Assembly (NCBI GenBank): GCA_026874595.1
Contig: CM049315.1
Location: forward strand, 60,140,889 to 60,204,888
DNA: 64,000 nt
Direction of reading: 5' to 3'
From: Sipunculus nudus
Lineage: Eukaryota; Annelida; Sipuncula; Golfingiida; Sipunculidae
Shown here: one piece after another, positions 58,821 to 64,000 of the stretch
How the letters are laid out: every line of letters starts with the position of its first letter
How positions within the stretch are numbered: position 1 is the first letter of the stretch
Notes under the pieces: generated by a model
What the model was told of the DNA's origin: nothing
Databases searched by the model: none
Seen by the model: only the letters and a program-made list of their open reading frames with translations
Made by a program: the position numbers and the translations under genes

Positions 58821-59819
58821 ATTATTGAGAAACAGGTGCTTCTGTATGAATTTTTATTCAATACAAGCCAACTGTATTTCACTTTATAAATGATGGTAAT
58901 ATTTATTCAGAAATATTTGACCCAATCCTTTACAAGATTACTTAAATATACATCCAACTGCATTCACTTTAACTGTTCTTGAGATAATATGATCAAAAGG
59001 AATTAAAAGATGGTTGCCTGGTGGCCATATTGGACTTTTGACAAGTCTGAAATCAGACAACAAACATTCTCTTAATCGGACCAAACATTAAAAAAAATTA
59101 CTGAAACTGCACTGAAGAAATAATTTCTAAGGTGGCTAACTGGCAGACATAATGGATTTCTGACAAGTATGACATTTGATATCCCACATTCTCCAATAAG
59201 AGACCAAACTTGGGGCAAATTATCCAGTAATGAATGCCAAAAATAATTCAAAAGGCATGTCCAGGCGCTCATATCAGATTTATAGATATGCAACTGTAAA
59301 AAGTGTAAGTCCAATATTTTTTATTATCACTCTGCTTTTCAATGGGGTCAGCAGGGTAGGTAACCTGCCAAACCTGAAAGAAAAGAAATGCAGAAAGCAT
59401 GACTAAGGGTCTTGAAATAAAACAAAAAGCCATCCTAAATCAAGGTACACATCCACATATTATGAGAACAAACACTTGCTTTTATATGTGGTGATATATA
59501 TTAAAATATTCAGATATCTAGGAAACTATGTTTATTGCTAGGATTCCATAAAATAAACTGCAAAATGTTCCCATCATCTTATAAATCAGTAGCTTAACCT
59601 TAATACTATACTCTCATAGTCTTAATGCCTGGCTAAAGCATTCAGACAACAGTGTTTTTGTTATGAAGTAACGAGGTACTTATCACTGATCCTTATCACT
59701 TAATAGGCTGAAACAAAAGGGAGTCATATGTCACCAGTGTCACTCACAATTACAGCCACACAGGGAGATTACCAGCTGGGGTGGGATGGTTATATATACA
59801 AGAAAAATAGAGATGGTCT

Positions 59820-59883
59820 ATAAAATAAGTAATTGTGAACATCACTGACCTATAAAATAAGTAATTGTGAACATCACTGACCT
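59820..59883. repeat. Exact 32-bp tandem duplication
   Basis: A 32-bp unit beginning CTATAAAATAAGTAATTGTG occurs twice back to back without a difference, so the duplication is probably recent. Confidence 0.9.
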
Positions 59884-60184
59884 ATGACCTTGGCCTTTTG
59901 CCCACATATCAACTGGATTTTTTCTAAATGATGGGTAACTACTAACTACTTAAATCTGGTGTAATTACTTGGCAACCAATGGGTGAATAACTTTGACCTG
60001 CAACCTTTAACCTGCTGACCAGCTGACCCCAAAATCAATAAGTTATTTATTCAAGCAAAAAGACCCATAAATATGAAGTTTGAGTCAAACTGAGTGATGC
60101 ATAGATGTGGCATATGTGAAAGACTGAAGGTTTGGGTTGAACAGTTACACTTGAAATATGCTAACAAGCATTTAGAACAATTAA

Positions 60185-60720
60185 ATATTGTGACCTTGAC
60201 CTTTGACTTTTTGACCTCAACATCAATAGCCTTCTTCCCTTATTGGTAGGTAAGCCATATATGACAGATGGAAGGTACAGATTGAAAAGTTTGCCTGAAA
60301 ATTACTCCATGCAAGAAGTGGGTGCTGTGAACTTGACCTTTGACCTCAAAATCAACAGGTCTATTCCCCTGTTGGCAGAGAAGCCATATCAGTGCTGAAA
60401 GGTTTGGAATGAAAAGTCTAGCTTGAAATGTGTCCACAACCTTTTCAAAGAAGTGGATCCTGTGACCCTGACCTTTGACCTTGTGACCTCAAAATCTATA
60501 GGATTCTTCACCAACTTAGTAGGTGAGCTATATGTGAAAGATCAAAGAATTGGGATGAAAGGGTTGGCTTAAAATGCATCCACAGGCTTTTCAAAGAAGA
60601 GGCTCCTGTGACCTTGACCTTTGACCTTTTGACCTAAAAAAAATTATGGTTCTTCCCCTGTTGGTAGGTGAGCTGTATGTGAAAGATGGAAGGTTTGGGA
60701 TGAAAATTTTGTCTCAAAGA
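60185..60720 (+). repeat. Tandem block of about 140-170-bp units with TGACCTTTGACC motifs
   Basis: Units start TGACCTTGACCTTTGAC or close variants near 60191, 60328, 60462 and 60608, each followed by TTGGTAGGTGAGC- and GAAAGATGGAAGG-like text. The motif contains direct repeats of TGACCT-like half-sites separated by one base. Confidence 0.8.
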
Positions 60721-61633
60721 GTTATTTCTGGGGGGTGCAAACACACCCCATAACTTCGAGAATATAGGTCACAGTGACCTAATTTCAGGTTTGCAAGGAG
60801 ATCTTTTTATAACCTCTAAGACTGCATAGGGTTCATGGCCCTAGCCCCTACGGTTACGATTTGTGCCCTGCTAACGGACGGACGGCCGGCCGGACGGCCG
60901 GACGGACAGACGGAAGGACGACGGACAAAGACCCATCGCTATAGCCCAGCATGACTGAAAGTCAGCTGAGCTAAAAACAACGTCAAAAGCTTGGAAATCC
61001 AGCTCAAGGGGCGAAACTTCCTCACGGAAAAGTGACAGCCTAGATTCGGCAACGCTAGCTCAAACGCTCGCAGAAGTGAAAGAACAACTTAAATCGCTCA
61101 CTGGAGGGATGGCTCACATGACGCCAATCGTGAACGAGCCGAAGACAGCTTATGACGAAAGCATGGCGCTAGATTCAGACAGCCGGACAGAAACGAAAAC
61201 AGGGATATAGAAGCCGAATCAGACGGGGAAATAAGAGAGGATGATTCAGAACTTCAACCACAAGGCAACGGGGAAATAAGCCATGACGGAGACCCCGCAG
61301 CAAAGCCATGACCTTTGTGCCTCGATCTCGGGTGTAAACAAAGTCACGTGCCGGAGTGACGCAGCAGTCACGGGAACAGACAAATATGGCGGCGCCTATG
61401 GGGAAACATTTGCCTTGGCCCTTTTGACAAAGTTCGTGCCTAAAAACACAAAGGCGGCCCCACAAATCGACGAAAGGTATGCGGAAACTATAACGACGCT
61501 CTTACAATGCGGATTAAGTAGGAAGACAAGAAGCCGCGCTTGACGAGTGTTTACTGCCGGAAAATTATCCTCGGTTGAACTTATAGTTATGAATCCCGAG
61601 TTATTCAACAGTGCCAAAAAGATATACAAACAG

Positions 61634-62405
61634 ATGTGCTTAACAGGTATATTGCAGATGTGCTTAATTTTTTTACTTATTCGTTTGATTCTGGTTTAGG
61701 CTATTCTGCGATAAATACAGGCAAATATGCCTTGTCTGCAGTGCTTGTACTAAGTGACAGCTCGACAACAGTGGGGAAAAATCTATTGGTGAAAAGGTTC
61801 ATAAAAGCAATTTTTCAGTCTCGCCCTAGTCTGCCTAGGAACAGCCAAACATGAGATATAACTATTGTATTAAAGTACCTGAAAAGTCAATCACCAGCAC
61901 AGAGGATTTCCTTGAAACAGATGTCTGAAAAAACTGGCAATGCTGTGTCTCTTAGTTACATGTCAGGAGCTAGATGCCAATCTATTTTTCTCATGCACCT
62001 TGACAACATGGTTGAAAACAAATCTAACATCAAATTTCTTATGAAACAGCTTGTTAAACAATCTAAACCAGGAAAACACAAAACAGAACTTGTACTGCCA
62101 GCTTATCCTGTGGAACGCAGCCTTTGTGTAGTGACATATCTTAAAGAATATTTGAATAGGACTGGCACATTAGAAATAGAAGGAATCTGCTTGTTAGTTA
62201 CTTTAAACCACACAATAGCATTAGTGGAGCAAGTTTAGCACGTTGGATTAAAAATGTCATGAGTAGTGCTGGTAAAGACACCAGTGTTTTCAAAGCACAC
62301 AGCACAAGATCAGCCTCTGCAAGTGCTGCTAAAAACAATGAGTGTACCTGTAGATTCAATTTTGAAGACTGTTGGTTGAAATCAGGTCAACACATTTTGC
62401 AATAA
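61634..62405 (+). pseudogene. Tyrosine recombinase (DIRS-like), inactivated
   Basis: The reading frame from about 61636 gives RYIADVLNFF, YSAINTGKYALSAVL and LVKRFIKAIFQSRPSLPRNS, the N-terminal SAM-like half of a DIRS-type recombinase. A stop at 61852-61854 replaces the tryptophan expected before DI. The same frame continues through the catalytic Arg in SYMSGARCQS (about 61960-61985) and LKQSKPGKH-like sequence. After a frameshift near 62190 come FKPH, LARWIKNVMSSAG and HSTRSASASAA, the H-x-x-R box. A second frameshift and a stop precede the end; the catalytic Tyr is not found (the region reads NTFCNKIN). The element lacks a visible reverse transcriptase. Confidence 0.72.
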
Positions 62406-62409
62406 GATA

Positions 62410-62905
62410 AATTAAATAAAGGACAAAATACTTCGGATTAAAACAGATCTTTTGTACTAAGATCGGATTCTTGCTTATTATATCCCATGAATACTGCACT
62501 GTCTAAGGGTGTTTATAATAAATGTTATTCTCAAACCAGTGTTCTTTACTTGGACAGTCCATGTTAGCTTTGAAGTCTCGGTGGTTCTCAGTATGCTGCA
62601 TGAGTAGGTAGAATTGACAAATTAAACGAGACTTACCTGTAAGTTGAAGTCTGATTATGATTCTACCAACTCATCAGCAGCATCTTAGATCAAGCGCCCT
62701 CCCCTAAATATCACACCCTGAGGTAAATATCACATGGTTCTCCTGTGTATGTCACCTGCGGGGCGTATGCGTGTGTAAGCGCTTTAGAGGCCTTCCTTTT
62801 GATCCTGTTGACTGATGTATAAGTAACCGTGACAATGTTACAAGACTAATTATTTCGGGTTATATTTTCTGTTTGACAACATTCACGGTGTGTAATGTGT
62901 GTACC
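62410..62905. other. Intronic, no gene seen
   Basis: Between the recombinase remnant and the transporter exon. No convincing repeat end or coding frame. Confidence 0.4.
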
Positions 62906-62908
62906 TAC

Positions 62909-63173
62909 CCCACATTACGGAATAAGATAAAAAGATAACTTCAATATGTGTTGCAAATCCTGAAATAATCGACCCCACGGTTTCCAGTAGTGATGCGAAG
63001 CAAATGAGGGTCCTTACTTGAAACTTCTGCAGAAGTAATCCCGTGATCGGTGCTGCAACAGAACACAGTGTAAAGATCATGTTGGCGAAGGTCATCAAAC
63101 ATATTCTACATCGCTTTAACAGCCTGTCACTCATGCAATAAAAGTATTCAAGAACCAAAGCAGGCGTGGTAGT
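62909..63173 (-). CDS. SLC16-like monocarboxylate transporter, upstream exon
   Basis: This 265-bp exon lies between acceptor ATGCCAG and donor GTAGGTAC. It encodes TTTPALVLEYFYCMSDRLL, then helices 2-3 with SVAAPITGLLLQKFQVRTLI and SIISGFATHIEVIFLSYSVM, ending WG. The final G joins in phase 1 to GC at 42247, reading SVMWGVGTMINF, which matches the helix 3/4 junction of the family. The acceptor has a poor pyrimidine tract, so the exact 5' boundary is less sure than the donor. Confidence 0.8.
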
Positions 63174-63410
63174 CTGGCATTGCACTTAACATTCAACAAA
63201 CGTACATCTGAAGTATTGAATTTAATCATGCTGTACCACTCTTTAAATATCATGGATAGCTTTAGCCGAGACAACGCTTGTATGAAAAAAGGCGAATCAC
63301 ATGTCACTATACATTGTAAAATTAAGCAGTTACATCTTTTAGATTAAGATTTATTCAATATGTTCAGCGTTTATATTTCTAAGAAATGGTGTGTTCATAA
63401 GTTAAAAATA

Positions 63411-63856
63411 TTGTCCCATGGGTCATGACGCTAAGCCGACTGACATGTTGACAATATGTCTTTGCACAGGCAACTAATAAAGACAATGTAATAGGCATCA
63501 TCATTCATGCATATTAAGTTTAGTTCATCAAGACCTATAACCACACCCACATTTAATATGGTCCGGACGGCGGGCGCACAGGGGAGGGGCGGGGTGTTAG
63601 AGGATGGCCCCCGGAAAAACAACAATAATTTGAGTGTTTGGGTAAACCGCCCCTCCTGGTATAACCATAACCTATAGGGGTAAATTATTAAATCTGACTA
63701 AAAACTAAGGACTGGAGAATGTTAATAGTTAAATCTTCTGATTTATATTCCAGATCAAGCGGTTACGGTTCGTGCCCTGTTTACGGACAGACGGCTAGCA
63801 GCCTGACGGACAAAGAATCGATTTAACTCAGAAGACTTCCAGTCAGCTGAGCTGTA
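63411..63856 (+). mobile_element. Short complete (ACGG)n hairpin-ended element
   Basis: It opens CCCATGGGTCATGACGCTAAG and closes with GGTTACGGTTCGTGCCCTG, GACGGACAAAG and hairpin 63823-63854 ending CAGCTGAGCTGTAAC; the opening, in short, is CCCATGGGTCATGACGC. At about 450 bp it lacks the tandem core. It is followed directly by a piece of the 345-bp tandem unit (63880-64000, with GGTGGCGCCACC at 63886). Confidence 0.65.
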
Positions 63857-64000
63857 ACATGCGTTAAAATTCGGAAAAAAATCCTGGTGGCGCCACCAGT
63901 CTGTAAATACTGATGAAACATTCCTTAATCAATATGCATGCAAAAAAATCATGGGGATCAATGAATAAGTTGTTCAGATACTGAGCATTTGTATCAAATT

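Larger units (their letters stand above)
57328..60978 (+). mobile_element. Complete (ACGG)n hairpin-ended element inserted in the DIRS-like ORF
   Basis: The start is AAGTGACCCAAGGGTCATGA with CGCTCAGCTG. The end is the GGACGGCCGGCCGGACGG microsatellite, GACAAAGAC, and hairpin 60942-60973 with CTAAAAA. The interrupted reading frame fixes the insertion to within a few bases; the ambiguity is caused by A/C-rich sequence at both junctions, where up to AAACAA could be a duplicated target. Contents: GTATCCGCC-bounded segment (57646-58820), unique-looking DNA (58820-60000) and a TGACCTTTGACC-rich tandem block (60000-60720). Confidence 0.8.
57134..61630 (+). pseudogene. DIRS-like Gag-type ORF, split by a 3.65-kb insertion and frameshifted
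   Basis: The first part (57134-57327) encodes a Ser/Lys-rich start, MDNLHNELSNKRRKSAQSCK. Joining 57327 directly to 60979 restores the frame: SHKE is followed by TTSKAWKSSSRGETSSRKSD and ATLAQTLAEVKEQLKSL until a stop near 61210. Further pieces in other frames (DKYGGAYGETFALALLTKFV at about 61378; LPENYPRL and MNPELFNSAKKIYK to about 61630) resemble the conserved C-terminal block of DIRS-type ORF1 proteins. There are at least three frame breaks besides the insertion. The sequence then runs directly into recombinase coding sequence without a reverse transcriptase. Confidence 0.6.
40880..63173 (-). other. SLC16-like transporter gene span (5' end beyond this reading)
   Basis: Three exons (63173-62909, 42247-41264, 41025-40880) join in matching phases to give about 464 residues. 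The middle intron (62908-42248) is 20,661 bp and filled with nested mobile elements. The N-terminal exon with the family's first helix signature was not found between 63174 and 64000 and probably lies outside the window. A broken paralogue lies downstream on the same strand at 33120-34130, which suggests tandem duplication. Confidence 0.8.

Overview
The window is eukaryotic nuclear DNA, AT-rich, almost entirely non-coding and densely packed with nested repeats. The spliced exons, the solute-carrier gene, the Tx1/L1-like LINE, the tRNA-derived SINEs and the mobile elements carrying (ACGG)n microsatellites together suggest a marine invertebrate, most likely a mollusc (possibly a bivalve). That assignment is inference. 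There is no operon, CRISPR array or prokaryotic feature.

Layout. 1-11 kb: intergenic DNA with AT microsatellites, a 231-bp foldback element (2604-2834), a tRNA-derived SINE (about 6035-6355) and a TTATA satellite. 11.0-16.7 kb: an essentially full-length LINE on the minus strand with a 15-bp target-site duplication and a poly(A) tail. Its ORF1 carries two zinc knuckles followed by a NADAR/YbiA-like domain, the most interesting item in the window. 17.6-20.8 kb: two minisatellites, the second about 119 copies of an 18-bp unit with higher-order structure. 22-32 kb: hAT-like short elements with poly-G tracts, a probable OTU-like terminal exon (24439-24909, minus), and a tandem array of roughly 0.8-kb units. 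That array is interrupted by a TA-flanked element built from alternating TTGGTT/AACCAA motifs, itself containing a SINE. 33-34.5 kb: a broken SLC16-type gene copy.

40.9-63.2 kb: an SLC16/monocarboxylate-transporter-like gene on the minus strand, with three exons whose splice phases match. Its 20.7-kb intron holds a minisatellite split by a decayed Ty3/Gypsy-like element (42976-56540, TATG duplication). One LTR of that element contains a nested set of hairpin-ended (ACGG)n elements. The intron also holds an RT-less DIRS-like tyrosine-recombinase element, itself interrupted by another (ACGG)n element. The insertion order can be read from the junctions.

Functionally, one host gene (the transporter) and one possible host exon (OTU-like) are supported. 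Everything else is mobile, satellite or unassigned DNA. All names rest on reading translated sequence and motifs by eye; no database search was run.
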